Below are positions 25,502 through 35,429 of a stretch of 64,000 nucleotides of DNA, in pieces. Numbering within the stretch: the first letter of the stretch is position 1; each line of letters starts with the position of its first letter. The notes below the pieces were generated by a model. It made no database searches, was not told the origin of the DNA, and was given only the letters and a program-made list of their open reading frames with translations. Source of the stretch: Aquimarina sp. RZ0 (GTDB lineage Bacteria > Bacteroidota > Bacteroidia > Flavobacteriales > Flavobacteriaceae). The position numbers and the translations under genes were made by a program. The DNA is taken from assembly GCF_008370685.1 (NCBI RefSeq), contig NZ_VTZU01000004.1, positions 124,001-188,000 of the forward strand, written 5' to 3'.

Positions 25502-26820
25502 TCAATCGTTGGTTGTTTACATATATAGACAACAGTGCTTTAGTCATTTTTCGAATTTTTTTTGGCTTCCTTATTGCTGCAGAGTCATTTGGAGCCATAA
25601 TGACAGGATGGGTGCATAGAACACTGATTGAGCCGCAATTTACCTTTAATTTTATTGGATTTGATTTTTTGCAACCCCTTCCAGGAAATGGCATGTATTA
25701 TTATTTTGCTTTAATGGGTGTTTTTGGAGTTTTGGTAATGATCGGATATAAATACAGATGGAGCATGATAGCCTATACAATACTTTGGGCAGGAGTGTAC
25801 TATATGCAAAAATCATCTTATAATAATCATTATTATCTGCTATTGTTATTGTGTGTTCTTATGAGCATGCTACCGGCTGGAAACTATTTTTCTGTTGATG
25901 TAAAACTAAATCCATCCTTAAAAAAAATATCGATGCCTCGCTGGTGCGTCCTTATCATTATAATACAACTCTGGATTGTATACACCTATGCTTCTGTAGC
26001 CAAGTTGTATCCCGATTGGCTGGATTATACAGTTGCCAGAAACTTAATGGCATCAAGAATAAATTACCCTATTGTTGGTACACTGTTGCAGCAACACTGG
26101 ATCCACGTATTCATTACATATTTTGGAATTTTATTTGATTTGCTAATCATTCCTCTGTTACTCTGGAGAAAAACAAGAATGACTGCCTTTTGTGTGAGTA
26201 TATTTTTTCATTTATTTAATTCTATTGTGTTTCAGATAGGTATTTTTCCATATTTATCCTTAGCATTTAGTGTGTTCTTTTTCTCTAAGGAAAGGATACA
26301 CCATGTTTTTATGAAAAAAAAAGAATTTTATACAGCTAATGAAATAGCAGTGCCTTCTTATAAAAAAATCTTGATCCCGCTAATGTTTGTATGGTTCATT
26401 ATACAAATATCACTACCGATACGGCATTGGTTTATTCCTGGAGATGTATTATGGACAGAAGAAGGACATAAACTTAGTTGGCGTATGATGTTAAGAGGTA
26501 GATCGGGATATACCAATTTTTATATTGTTGATAAAAATGACCCCAAAGCCAAGAGAAAACGAGTAGATAAAAATAAATATCTTTCAAAAAAGCAACTTCG
26601 GTTAGTCTCTACAAAACCCGATGCTATGTGGCAATTTGCTCAGCGACTCAAAAAAGAGTATAATAATCAGGAAAAAGACGTAGCTATCTATGTAAAAAGT
26701 AAAGTCTCTATAAATGGCAAAGAAAGCAAAGTTCTGATTGACCCCGAAGTTGATTTGGCTAGTGTAGCTTGGAATTATTTTACAACTAACCCCTGGATAA
26801 TTACCTATGAAAATGAGTAG
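25498..26820 (+). CDS. HTTM domain membrane protein (vitamin K-dependent carboxylase-like)
   Basis: A 440-residue protein with many hydrophobic segments and a soluble C-terminal part of about 110 residues. The opening (YIDNSALVIFRIFFGFLIAA) and the stretches SSYNNHYYLLLLLCVLMSML, PRWCVLIIIIQLWIVYTYAS and VAKLYPDWL match the HTTM family, which includes gamma-glutamyl carboxylase. Whether it has carboxylase activity is unknown; bacterial members are mostly uncharacterised. It overlaps the ribF stop by 4 nt, which suggests co-expression with flavin synthesis and may hint at a flavin or redox link. Confidence 0.85.
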   Translation: MINRWLFTYIDNSALVIFRIFFGFLIAAESFGAIMTGWVHRTLIEPQFTFNFIGFDFLQPLPGNGMYYYFALMGVFGVLVMIGYKYRWSMIAYTILWAGVYYMQKSSYNNHYYLLLLLCVLMSMLPAGNYFSVDVKLNPSLKKISMPRWCVLIIIIQLWIVYTYASVAKLYPDWLDYTVARNLMASRINYPIVGTLLQQHWIHVFITYFGILFDLLIIPLLLWRKTRMTAFCVSIFFHLFNSIVFQIGIFPYLSLAFSVFFFSKERIHHVFMKKKEFYTANEIAVPSYKKILIPLMFVWFIIQISLPIRHWFIPGDVLWTEEGHKLSWRMMLRGRSGYTNFYIVDKNDPKAKRKRVDKNKYLSKKQLRLVSTKPDAMWQFAQRLKKEYNNQEKDVAIYVKSKVSINGKESKVLIDPEVDLASVAWNYFTTNPWIITYENE

Positions 26821-26875
26821 ATATGTTTTTTTGAAATTCATTCTTATAACTCCTTCCTAAAACCAAGCTTTTATT

Positions 26876-26883
26876 TAAATTTG
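26876..26883 (+). promoter_or_regulatory. Promoter -7 element upstream of serS
   Basis: TAAATTTG matches TAnnTTTG, 107 nt before the serS start codon, giving a leader of about 100 nt. Confidence 0.4.
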
Positions 26884-26990
26884 TTTCTTAATTGCGATAT
26901 AGGTATTGCAAAATTCTCTGTATTTTTTCAGAGATCAAGTAGATAGTCCGAACTATTAATAAATAGGTGAATTAGCCCAAAAAAGATATC

Positions 26991-28262
26991 ATGTTACTAG
27001 TACAACAAATTATAGAAAATAAAGAAAATTATATTGACGCACTAGCTAAAAGAAATTTTAATGCTGCACCAGTGCTGGAAAAAGTAATTAATCTAGATGA
27101 AGAAAGGCGAGCCACACAGACATCACTTGATAACATCAAAGCAGATTCGAATAAGCTGAACAAAGAGATTGGTGTTCTTTTTAAGAATGGAGAGCAACAA
27201 AAGGCAGGTATTTTAAGGGAGAAAGCTTCCAAAATAAAAGAAAGCATGAGTGAACTCTCAGAAAAGCTTCCTGAAATTAAGGAAGAGCTTGTCAATCTTT
27301 TGTATACCATTCCTAATATTCCTCATGATTCTGTACCCAATGGGCAAAGTGAAGATGATAACGAAGAAATATTTAAGGAAGGTGATATTCCTGTGCTGGA
27401 AGAAGGAGCATTGCCACATTGGGAATTAGCTAAGAAATATGATATTATTGATTTTGAGCTAGGTGTCAAAATTACAGGTGCTGGATTTCCTGTTTATAAA
27501 GGAAAAGGAGCCAGATTACAGCGTGCTTTGATTAATTATTTTCTAGATAAAAATACTGCTGCTGGATATAGAGAGTATCAGGTTCCGCACCTTGTTAACG
27601 AAGTTTCAGGCTATGGCACGGGGCAATTACCGGATAAGGAAGGCCAGATGTACTATGTAACAGCAGATGATCTATATTTGATTCCTACCGCAGAAGTACC
27701 TGTTACCAATATGTTTAGAGATGAATTGGTGACAGAAAAAGAGTTACCTATTTGCTGTACTGGGTATACACCCTGTTTTAGAAGAGAAGCAGGTTCTTAT
27801 GGAGCGCATGTACGTGGATTAAATAGGCTTCATCAATTTGATAAAGTAGAAATTGTACGTGTCGAAAAACCGGAAAACTCTTATAAGGCGTTAGATGGAA
27901 TGGTTGATCATGTAAAAGAAATTCTTAATGAACTGAAACTACCATATCGTATTTTACGTCTTTGCGGGGGTGATATTGGTTTTACTGCAGCATTGACATA
28001 TGATTTTGAGGTATTCTCTACAGCGCAGGATCGTTGGTTAGAGATAAGTTCTGTATCAAATTTTGAGTCGTATCAGGCTAATCGTTTAAAATTAAGATTC
28101 AAAGATACTAATGGAAAAAACCAATTGGCGCATACATTAAACGGTAGCTCATTAGCATTGCCTAGAGTACTTGCAGGAATTCTGGAGAACTATCAAACTC
28201 CTAAAGGCATCAAAATACCAGATGTATTGATCCCTTATTGCGGGTTTGAGTATATTGATTGA
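26991..28262 (+). CDS. serS: Seryl-tRNA synthetase
   Basis: A 423-residue class II synthetase. The N-terminal long coiled-coil arm that clasps the tRNA variable loop is clear (residues about 25-105, VINLDEERRATQTSLDNIKA, KASKIKESMSELSEKLPEIK). The catalytic core shows the motif 2 region TPCFRREAGSYGAHVRGLNR with LHQFDKVEIVRVEKPE and motif 3 as TLNGSSLALPRVLAGILENY. It charges tRNA-Ser and tRNA-Sec type acceptors in the cytoplasm. The start is well fixed by the conserved N-terminus MLLVQQIIENKENY. Confidence 0.97.
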   Translation: MLLVQQIIENKENYIDALAKRNFNAAPVLEKVINLDEERRATQTSLDNIKADSNKLNKEIGVLFKNGEQQKAGILREKASKIKESMSELSEKLPEIKEELVNLLYTIPNIPHDSVPNGQSEDDNEEIFKEGDIPVLEEGALPHWELAKKYDIIDFELGVKITGAGFPVYKGKGARLQRALINYFLDKNTAAGYREYQVPHLVNEVSGYGTGQLPDKEGQMYYVTADDLYLIPTAEVPVTNMFRDELVTEKELPICCTGYTPCFRREAGSYGAHVRGLNRLHQFDKVEIVRVEKPENSYKALDGMVDHVKEILNELKLPYRILRLCGGDIGFTAALTYDFEVFSTAQDRWLEISSVSNFESYQANRLKLRFKDTNGKNQLAHTLNGSSLALPRVLAGILENYQTPKGIKIPDVLIPYCGFEYID

Positions 28263-28320
28263 TTCTTATTTGGTTCGTTAATAGTTAAATACAGTTTAAC
28301 AATACCCTACAACAAAATAA

Positions 28321-28363
28321 GGCGCATTTTACTATATTTACAAAAAAACTTGTAAAATGCGCC
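28321..28363. promoter_or_regulatory. 12-bp perfect inverted repeat spanning the promoter and start codon of the TPR gene
   Basis: GGCGCATTTTAC (28321-28332) and GTAAAATGCGCC (28352-28363) are exact complements separated by 19 nt. The right arm contains the ATG (28357), and the gap contains TATATTTA (28333-28340), a near-consensus -7 element. It could be a DNA operator around the promoter, a start-codon-masking hairpin in read-through RNA from serS, or a T-poor serS terminator. Confidence 0.55.
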
Positions 28364-30150
28364 CCATTCTTTTGTTAATGATATTTCTTCTTACTGTTCC
28401 AGTAGTTGGTCAATCCGAACAACTGGCAAAAAATTATATGCATCAGGGCGAATATGAAAAAGCGCTGTCTGTGTATCAAAAATTATATAAAAGAAATCCA
28501 AATCGGATCAATTATCTTTTGGGATTGGTAGAATCTCATCAGCAATTAGAGCAATTTGTTGAGGCTGAAGATATATTAAAAAAACAAATAGAAAGGAGAC
28601 CTAGAAATGCACAACTAAAGGTTGAGTTGGGTCATCACTATGAAGTGCAGGGTAATACCGAAAAAGCTAAAGCATATTATAACAAGGTTCTAGATAGTTT
28701 TGGTAATAAAGATGTAAATCAGGCATATCCGCTCGCACAAACATTCGAAAAATATAATTTACTAGACGAGGCTGCTTTGATTTATGAAAAAGGAATGGCA
28801 TCTAATCCGGGTTCTAATTTTAATTTGCAATTGGCAAAAATATATGGCGAACAAGGTAAATTAGAAAAAATGTTTAATAGTTATCTTTCATTACTACAGC
28901 TACAGCCCAATTATAAAAATATTGTCCAACGAAATTTTAGCCGATATCTATCTGACGATCCTTTGAATGAATCAAATGTTATTTTCAGAAAATTACTGAT
29001 AAAAAAACTACAACAAAACCCTGATATTATTTATAATGAAATTCTGAGTTGGCTTTTTGTTCAGCAAAAAGAGTTTAAAAAAGCTTTTGTGCAAGAAAAA
29101 GCAATCTATAAGCGAAAAGAAGATCAGGGATTACGTGGGATTATAAGTTTAGCGCGTATAGCAATCGGCGAAAAAGATATACAATCGGCAACTAAAATAT
29201 TAGATTATATTTTACAAGCTCCAGATGCCTCTAGTGATATAAAACTTACGGCTCATAAAATAATTCTTAAGGCAAAAACAGATGTTGCCGATAAAAGTGA
29301 GTATAAGAAGATTAATGAGCAGTATAATCTGGTTTTTGATACGTATGGTAAATCTAGTGAGACAATAGGATTGCAGATTGATTATGCTCATTTTCTAGCC
29401 TTTAATGAAAACAAAAAAACAGAGGCTATTAATTTTCTAAAACGGTTATTAAAAGGGGAGAAATTATCAAGATTTCAGACTTCGAGAACTAAAATGAAAA
29501 TTGCAGATATTCTGGTATTAGATCAAAAATTTAATCAAGCTCTTATTTACTATACCCAAGTGCAAAACGCACTTAAAAATAATTTCCTGGCTCAGGATGC
29601 AAGGTTTAAAGTAGCTAAAACCAGTTACTATAAAGGGGATTTTGCCTGGGCGCAAACTCAATTAGATGTCCTGAAATCTTCGACTTCTCAATTGATAGCA
29701 AATGATGCTATGGAGCTTAGTTTAATCATCAGCGATAATTCATTAGAAGATTCTACACAAACCGCTCTTAAGATTTTTGCAAAAGCAGATTTATTAGCAT
29801 TTCAAAATAAAAATGAAGAAGCGATTGCTAAATATCAGGAAATACTCACAAAACATAGAGGAGAGAAAATAGAAGATGAAACTTTTTTGAGACAGGCTAA
29901 ATTATATGAAGAAGAAAAGCAGTACGAAAAAGCAAAGGTTAATTATTTAAAAATCATTGAGTTTTATAATGAAGATATACTTGTAGATGATGCATATTAT
30001 TGGCTTGCAGAATTATATGTAAATGTCCTGGGAGAACCAGAAAAGGCTAAAGAGTTATATGAAAAGCTGATTTTTAATCATGCGGATAGTATCTATTTTG
30101 TTAATGCCAGAAAGAAATATAGGACATTACGAGGAGATGCAATTAATTAA
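28357..30150 (+). CDS. Secreted TPR-repeat protein
   Basis: A 597-residue protein. The N-terminus MRPILLLMIFLLTVPVVGQ is a signal peptide, so it acts outside the cytoplasm. The rest is nearly all tetratricopeptide helices: AKNYMHQGEYEKALSVYQKL, VELGHHYEVQGNTEKAKAYY, then a long middle, and LRQAKLYEEEKQYEKAKVNY with YWLAELYVNVLGEPEKAKEL at the C-terminus. TPR arrays bind proteins or peptidoglycan-related partners; no catalytic domain is present. It starts 94 bp after serS, with an inverted repeat over its start. Confidence 0.88.
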   Translation: MRPILLLMIFLLTVPVVGQSEQLAKNYMHQGEYEKALSVYQKLYKRNPNRINYLLGLVESHQQLEQFVEAEDILKKQIERRPRNAQLKVELGHHYEVQGNTEKAKAYYNKVLDSFGNKDVNQAYPLAQTFEKYNLLDEAALIYEKGMASNPGSNFNLQLAKIYGEQGKLEKMFNSYLSLLQLQPNYKNIVQRNFSRYLSDDPLNESNVIFRKLLIKKLQQNPDIIYNEILSWLFVQQKEFKKAFVQEKAIYKRKEDQGLRGIISLARIAIGEKDIQSATKILDYILQAPDASSDIKLTAHKIILKAKTDVADKSEYKKINEQYNLVFDTYGKSSETIGLQIDYAHFLAFNENKKTEAINFLKRLLKGEKLSRFQTSRTKMKIADILVLDQKFNQALIYYTQVQNALKNNFLAQDARFKVAKTSYYKGDFAWAQTQLDVLKSSTSQLIANDAMELSLIISDNSLEDSTQTALKIFAKADLLAFQNKNEEAIAKYQEILTKHRGEKIEDETFLRQAKLYEEEKQYEKAKVNYLKIIEFYNEDILVDDAYYWLAELYVNVLGEPEKAKELYEKLIFNHADSIYFVNARKKYRTLRGDAIN

Positions 30151-30239
30151 GATTTTTTTCTTGTTATTGTGTTTATCTATTTATTTCGAAAGCCCTGACT
30201 GATTTGCTTTTCGATATTTTTCATGATTTAAATGTCAAT

Positions 30240-33200
30240 TTATGGCAAATAAAGAGATTGTTGGTTGACTCTATATAGATCGTGTTGATCATTATTGTTT
30301 ACAACAAAAAGTAATGTGTAATCCGGATAATTTATAGTCAGTATATTTCGTACATCTTTATCAGCGTAAAAACCAGTTTTTGTATTTGCTATGTACGTAA
30401 ACTCTCCAGGGCTGATACCTTTTAGATAGGATCCGATTCCTGCATCAGATCTGGTAGTTTCTACTTCTGATAAATGATTATTGCCGGCTAATACTAAATC
30501 TTTAATATTATCTCCGTCAAAATCATGAAATACGATACTGTTGATTGGAGATCGTTGTACTTCTAATGAAAAAGGCACGAAATTAAATTGATTAATTCCA
30601 TCGTTGATAAAAATTCCAGACCGAAATTCTACAGCTTCATAATGCAATGCAGTTTTCAAGCGTTTTCCTACAATGTCTGTTAAATCTTTATTAGCAAACT
30701 CATTAAACGTAGGTATTTTGTTTGCCAGATGAGGCATCTGCTGTGTCATACAAACTTTGCCTCTTACTGGTACCTGTTTGTCATTATAATACTTAGCAAG
30801 CATAACGTCTTCTACCCCATTAAAATCGAAATCACTTGTGTAAATATGAAAAGGTTTTTCATTAGTCGCATGGAATTTATGGTTAAGTCCCAGATTGCCA
30901 GCTATAATATCTTTGTCTCCATCTTTATCAATATCTGTAACCAGAATCTTATTCCACCAGCCCGTTTGCTCGGATAACATCTGATATGCCTCGTCCTTGA
31001 CTAATTTGTTATTTTTATTAATAAATACTTCAATACCCATCCATTCTCCGGTTATAATAAGATCTAAGGAGTTGTCATTATTAATATCGACCCATTGTGC
31101 ATCAGTAACCATTCCTGCATTTGTGATTTCAGGAGCAAATTCCTGATTACCGATAGCAAAAGTACCTTGGTTGTTTATTAATAAGTAACTAGTAGGGGAG
31201 TATGGATATTTTCCAGGGATTACTCTTCCTCCTACAAACAGATCCATGTCTCCATCATTATCATAATCACTAGCAACAACTACAGATCCTGCAGAAGGCA
31301 TGCTGGGCAGTTTTTCTTGTGTTTTAGTGAATTTCCCTTTACCATTATTAAGATATAATCTGTCTTGTAGAAGTTTTGGAGTTCTTGCAAATTCATAACT
31401 ACCACTTACAACATATAGATCTTGATCACCATCATTATCCGCATCAAAAAAACAAGCGCCAATATCTTCTCTACGTTTGTCCTTTTCAAAGTCTATTGTT
31501 TTGATGGATGAAAAAGATCCGTTTTTTCTGCCTATTAATAACTGTCCAGCTTGTTTATGTCCACCACCCAGAAAGATATCTTCCTGTCCATCATTGTTAA
31601 TATCGGCTTTGGCTATTGCAGGACCAGTTTGTGAAAGCTTATGAGGTAGTAGTACCTGTAGGTTGTAATCGTTAAAATAAGGGTCGATATGAGTGTATTG
31701 AGAAGCTATTTTACTAAATAATTGCTGATTATTGTTTTTTGCAATTTCTTTTTTTGTCTCTCCAGTATTGGAGTACGATATGGTTAACAGTTGATTGGGC
31801 TTTGCATCTGATACTATTTGTTGGTGTCCATCGGGCCATAAGACTTCTATTTCAGAAATTGTGTTTTCTTTCTGTATTCCAAAATGTAATCTATTAGAAA
31901 CCGATGATAAAAATCCTCTTGTGTTTATATGTTGACGCACTTGTTTGGTGCCATTTGTAAAATGCATAGTTACACTGGCTCCAATACCATGCTTATTATT
32001 ACCTGGGCCTTCAAGCAGAACTTCTAAATAATTTCCTTTTTCTAACTGGATTGAATTATTTCTTAAAAGCGTAGCTTCTTCATTAATGTTGTTAACTACG
32101 ATATCCAGATCACCATCATTATCAAGATCAGCATAGGTAGCGCCATTAGAAAATGTAGGTGTCATATTTGACCATTCTGTTGAGGTGTCAGTAAAACTAA
32201 GATCTCCATTGTTTTTAAAAAAATAATTAGTAAGTTTTTGTTGTGGTAATTTCTTTGTGAAATTTAAAAAATCCTCTGGAGTAGGTTTTCTCTGGTTAAT
32301 TCTCAGTGTTTGCAGGATCTCATTATTTTTGTCTCTATCAATTACATCTCTATAGACGCCATTGGTAATATAAATGTCATTGTAACCATCCAGATCAAAA
32401 TCGGCAGATAATATGGACCAACTCCAATCAGTATTGGCAATTCCTGACATGTTACCGATTTCACTAAACGTATTATTGCCATTATTGAGTTGCAACATAT
32501 TATGCATATATTGATAATGATATCCATTGGCAACCATTTGTTCGAAGCTTTCGGTAGAGGTCATTGCCATGGTAGTTTTGGATCTAATGTAATCCTCGGG
32601 ATTCATATCCAGCGTCATTAGATCAAATAAACCATCATTATTCATATCTGATATATCACTCCCCATACTATTAAAAGACATATGCTTGAATAGTTCATCT
32701 TTGGCATCTCTAAAAGTACCGTCCTGATTATTGATATATGCCAAATCGGGGACGTTAAAATCATTACAAATGTATATATCCAGCCAACCATCATCATTAA
32801 GATCGCCAACTTGTGGATTTAAACCAAAGCCGATATCAGGAAGAATACCAGCTTTATCCGAAACATCTGTAAAATGCCCTGTGCCATCATTGGCGTATAA
32901 CCGATCATTCCCTTTTAATTTTAGATTGTTTTTATCCTTTTGTACACGTTGGATATCTACTATTTTAACTTTACCAGTAATGTCTGGTGTATTGGATACA
33001 TAAGCATCCAAATCATTATCATTGTCATAATCAAAGAAGGTTGTATTAATTGTACGATTTGTATCTGCCAACCCAAGAGATGCCGCTTTTTCTGAAAAGG
33101 TGAGATCTCCATTATTGATATATAACATATTGGCAAATTTATTATCTTCATCTTTCCAGCCCCCGCGAGATACATAAATATCAATAAACCCATCATTATT

Positions 33201-33632
33201 TACATCAACAACAGTTACCCCTGTGTCAAAACCGTCTCTTTTCAGGATTCCTGCTTTTTGGGTAATATCTTCAAATTCAAAATTCCCTTTATTAAGATAT
33301 AGTTTATTGTCGTGACTGTTTGATGTAAAAAAAAGATCGATCAATCCATCATTATTAAAATCCGCTGATGCTACTCCTCCGCCTATATAGGTGTACATGT
33401 ATTCATAATAATTAGATTCGATGGTTTCTATGAGGGTGTTTTTAAAATCTACTCCGGATTGAGAGGAGGGAACATGGGAAAAGAGTTTTTCCTCTTTTGT
33501 ATTTTCTGTTACGGATTCAATATCCGTTACATTTTCCGATTTTGAGCAAAAAGCAAAAAGCACAGAAAAGATGAAATAAAGAGATATTCTTATAAAAGAA
33601 TTGAAGAAAGATAATTTTACTTTATACATCAT
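30240..33632 (-). CDS. VCBS/FG-GAP repeat protein with ASPIC/UnbV domain
   Basis: A 1130-residue exported protein, possibly a lipoprotein (IFSVLFAFCSKSENVTD). It has many FG-GAP/VCBS calcium-binding motifs of the form DxNxDGxxD: ASADFNNDGLIDLFFTSNSH, DVNNDGFIDIYVS, GDLNDDGWLDIYICND and DFDGDNIKDLVLAGNNHL, suggesting two beta-propellers. Between them, near residues 530-620, lies an ASPIC/UnbV-type stretch ending EVLWPDGHQQIV. Such proteins commonly accompany SusC/SusD pairs in Bacteroidota and are thought to bind carbohydrate or other surface ligands. It lies downstream of susD, after a terminator, so it may have its own promoter. Confidence 0.9.
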   Translation of the reverse strand: MMYKVKLSFFNSFIRISLYFIFSVLFAFCSKSENVTDIESVTENTKEEKLFSHVPSSQSGVDFKNTLIETIESNYYEYMYTYIGGGVASADFNNDGLIDLFFTSNSHDNKLYLNKGNFEFEDITQKAGILKRDGFDTGVTVVDVNNDGFIDIYVSRGGWKDEDNKFANMLYINNGDLTFSEKAASLGLADTNRTINTTFFDYDNDNDLDAYVSNTPDITGKVKIVDIQRVQKDKNNLKLKGNDRLYANDGTGHFTDVSDKAGILPDIGFGLNPQVGDLNDDGWLDIYICNDFNVPDLAYINNQDGTFRDAKDELFKHMSFNSMGSDISDMNNDGLFDLMTLDMNPEDYIRSKTTMAMTSTESFEQMVANGYHYQYMHNMLQLNNGNNTFSEIGNMSGIANTDWSWSILSADFDLDGYNDIYITNGVYRDVIDRDKNNEILQTLRINQRKPTPEDFLNFTKKLPQQKLTNYFFKNNGDLSFTDTSTEWSNMTPTFSNGATYADLDNDGDLDIVVNNINEEATLLRNNSIQLEKGNYLEVLLEGPGNNKHGIGASVTMHFTNGTKQVRQHINTRGFLSSVSNRLHFGIQKENTISEIEVLWPDGHQQIVSDAKPNQLLTISYSNTGETKKEIAKNNNQQLFSKIASQYTHIDPYFNDYNLQVLLPHKLSQTGPAIAKADINNDGQEDIFLGGGHKQAGQLLIGRKNGSFSSIKTIDFEKDKRREDIGACFFDADNDGDQDLYVVSGSYEFARTPKLLQDRLYLNNGKGKFTKTQEKLPSMPSAGSVVVASDYDNDGDMDLFVGGRVIPGKYPYSPTSYLLINNQGTFAIGNQEFAPEITNAGMVTDAQWVDINNDNSLDLIITGEWMGIEVFINKNNKLVKDEAYQMLSEQTGWWNKILVTDIDKDGDKDIIAGNLGLNHKFHATNEKPFHIYTSDFDFNGVEDVMLAKYYNDKQVPVRGKVCMTQQMPHLANKIPTFNEFANKDLTDIVGKRLKTALHYEAVEFRSGIFINDGINQFNFVPFSLEVQRSPINSIVFHDFDGDNIKDLVLAGNNHLSEVETTRSDAGIGSYLKGISPGEFTYIANTKTGFYADKDVRNILTINYPDYTLLFVVNNNDQHDLYRVNQQSLYLP

Positions 33633-33799
33633 AGTGTGATTTATTAAAAGCTATATGTATTCGATATATTTTGTTTCAGGATATAGATAATTATAATTCT
33701 ATTTAGGAATCTGAAATAAAACATACGGATAATCAAGATTTAAGCTCTAAAATCCGTAATTTTTTATTCTTATCAAAATAAGTCTCCTAAAATATTAGG

Positions 33800-33837
33800 A
33801 TATAAAAAACGGGAAGATTTTTTAAATCTTCCCGTTT
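33800..33837 (-). terminator. Terminator after the SusD-like gene
   Basis: AAACGGGAAGATTT with its complement AAATCTTCCCGTTT (33807-33837), followed on the minus strand by TTTTTTATA. It lies 28 bp after the SusD-like stop. Confidence 0.85.
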
Positions 33838-33864
33838 AGAGTTATGATTAACTCAAAAAATATC

Positions 33865-35400
33865 TTAATTCCCCAAATTAGGATTGTCATCAATCGCTGC
33901 TTGTGGAATAGGAGCAAAATAGTTATCTGTTCCTAAGCTCCCCAAAATTGGATTACGTTCATCAATTATTGAACCTGTAGCAGGGTCTATAGAGACTTGT
34001 GGTTGTCTGTCTCCTAGTGCTTGTTCTATTCTTTCTAATCGTACTAAGTCATACCAGCGTAAAAACTCTCCTGCAAACTCCCATTTACGTTCTGTTACTG
34101 CTAATTCTGCAATATCACCGGTAGTGAGATCAACGCTAGGATCCGGAGTAGCAAATGGTAGTCCTTCTGCTCTTCTTCTAATCATATTCAGGGCTTCCCA
34201 GGCTTCTGGAGTAACATTTCCAGATCGTCCAGAGGATTCTGCATAAATAAGTAATACTTCTGCATATCGTATCCAAAAATCACTTCTATCGGTTAAGAAT
34301 GCTCTCGGTGCTAAATCTCCGATTGGACCCGTAATTTTTGCAAATACAGGATTCTTTTGATCATTAAAACTTTCCCATTCAAGATCTGTTCTATACGTAG
34401 CTTCTTTCCTTGGTCCGGCAGGGAAATCTTCAAAGAATTTGATTTCTGCTAGACATTCTTGCCAACCACTTAAATCACCAGGTAACCCTAGAATTCCATA
34501 TTTGAAATTTCCTAATCCACAAGCGTTGCAATAAGGAATGGTGTATACACCCTCTGTATTAAATCTATTTTCTACTTTCCATAAATCTCCAAAATCAGAT
34601 ACCAATTCAAAACCATGAGCGCCTTTATTATTTATTACCTGGCTTGCTTTTTGTTGAGCATCTGTATATTTAGAAGTGTCACGTTCGGGAAAACCTGCCC
34701 AATCCATATATAACCTTGCTAGCAATGCTCTTGCAGATCCTTTATTAGGTCTGGTTGCTCCAGTTACAGAATCTGGATTCGTATCAGGAAGTCTGCTTTC
34801 TGCTTCTAAAAAATCTGATTCGATTTGTTCATATACTTCTATTTGTGAAGATAAAGACGAGTATATGATAGGGTCAACTGTTATGGGAAGTATGATTCTT
34901 CCATGAATTCTTGCTAGATGTTGAAATATCATCCCTCTTAGGAAATAGGCTTCTCCGATTATTCTTTCTAATATTAGTTGATCCACAGTATCATTACCAA
35001 CCAAATCATTTGCACGGTCGATAACGATGTTCGCATTATTAATAATATTTAATGAATTTCTCCAATTATTATTGAGACGAGCATTCGTAGATTCTACATT
35101 TCGTTGGTCAAATTGTCTAAAATCCTCTTTATTGGCTCCGAAATTTGTTGTTATATCATCCCCTCCCCAAGACGGAGCATAGGCGTCGTTAAAATTAGTC
35201 GCGCTATATAATTGATTATAAACTCCTGTTATACCTTCTTGTGCATCAATGATATCTTCATATTTCCCAGGTATTTCAGTGAATTCTTCAATATTGGGAT
35301 CCAAATCAGCACAACTCTGCAATAGCATGCTAAACACTATTAAGAAAACAGCATATCCAGATAACTGTTTCAAAACTGTATTAAATTGTATTATTTGCAT
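33865..35400 (-). CDS. SusD/RagB family nutrient-binding outer-membrane lipoprotein
   Basis: A 511-residue lipoprotein. The signal ends in the lipobox LLQSC (Cys30), followed by ADLDPNIEEFTEIPG. SusD features: an alpha-helical TPR-rich core with NIINNANIVIDRANDLV, EAYFLRGMIFQHLARIHGRI and GSARALLARLYMDWAGFPER, and the C-terminal AEVLLIYAESSG, ALNMIRRRAEG, ERKWEFAGEFLRWYDLVRLE motifs. It forms the surface lid over the SusC transporter encoded just upstream (29 bp). The ligand is unknown; no sugar-processing enzyme is adjacent in this operon. Confidence 0.95.
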   Translation of the reverse strand: MQIIQFNTVLKQLSGYAVFLIVFSMLLQSCADLDPNIEEFTEIPGKYEDIIDAQEGITGVYNQLYSATNFNDAYAPSWGGDDITTNFGANKEDFRQFDQRNVESTNARLNNNWRNSLNIINNANIVIDRANDLVGNDTVDQLILERIIGEAYFLRGMIFQHLARIHGRIILPITVDPIIYSSLSSQIEVYEQIESDFLEAESRLPDTNPDSVTGATRPNKGSARALLARLYMDWAGFPERDTSKYTDAQQKASQVINNKGAHGFELVSDFGDLWKVENRFNTEGVYTIPYCNACGLGNFKYGILGLPGDLSGWQECLAEIKFFEDFPAGPRKEATYRTDLEWESFNDQKNPVFAKITGPIGDLAPRAFLTDRSDFWIRYAEVLLIYAESSGRSGNVTPEAWEALNMIRRRAEGLPFATPDPSVDLTTGDIAELAVTERKWEFAGEFLRWYDLVRLERIEQALGDRQPQVSIDPATGSIIDERNPILGSLGTDNYFAPIPQAAIDDNPNLGN

Positions 35401-35429
35401 TTTTAATATTTTTAATTTGTTTTTATTTT

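Noticed and set aside
30240-33632. Repeated DNA inside the VCBS gene as a possible CRISPR or satellite
   Set aside because: The repetition is at protein level (DxNxDG motifs) with diverged DNA; no regular spacing of identical repeats.
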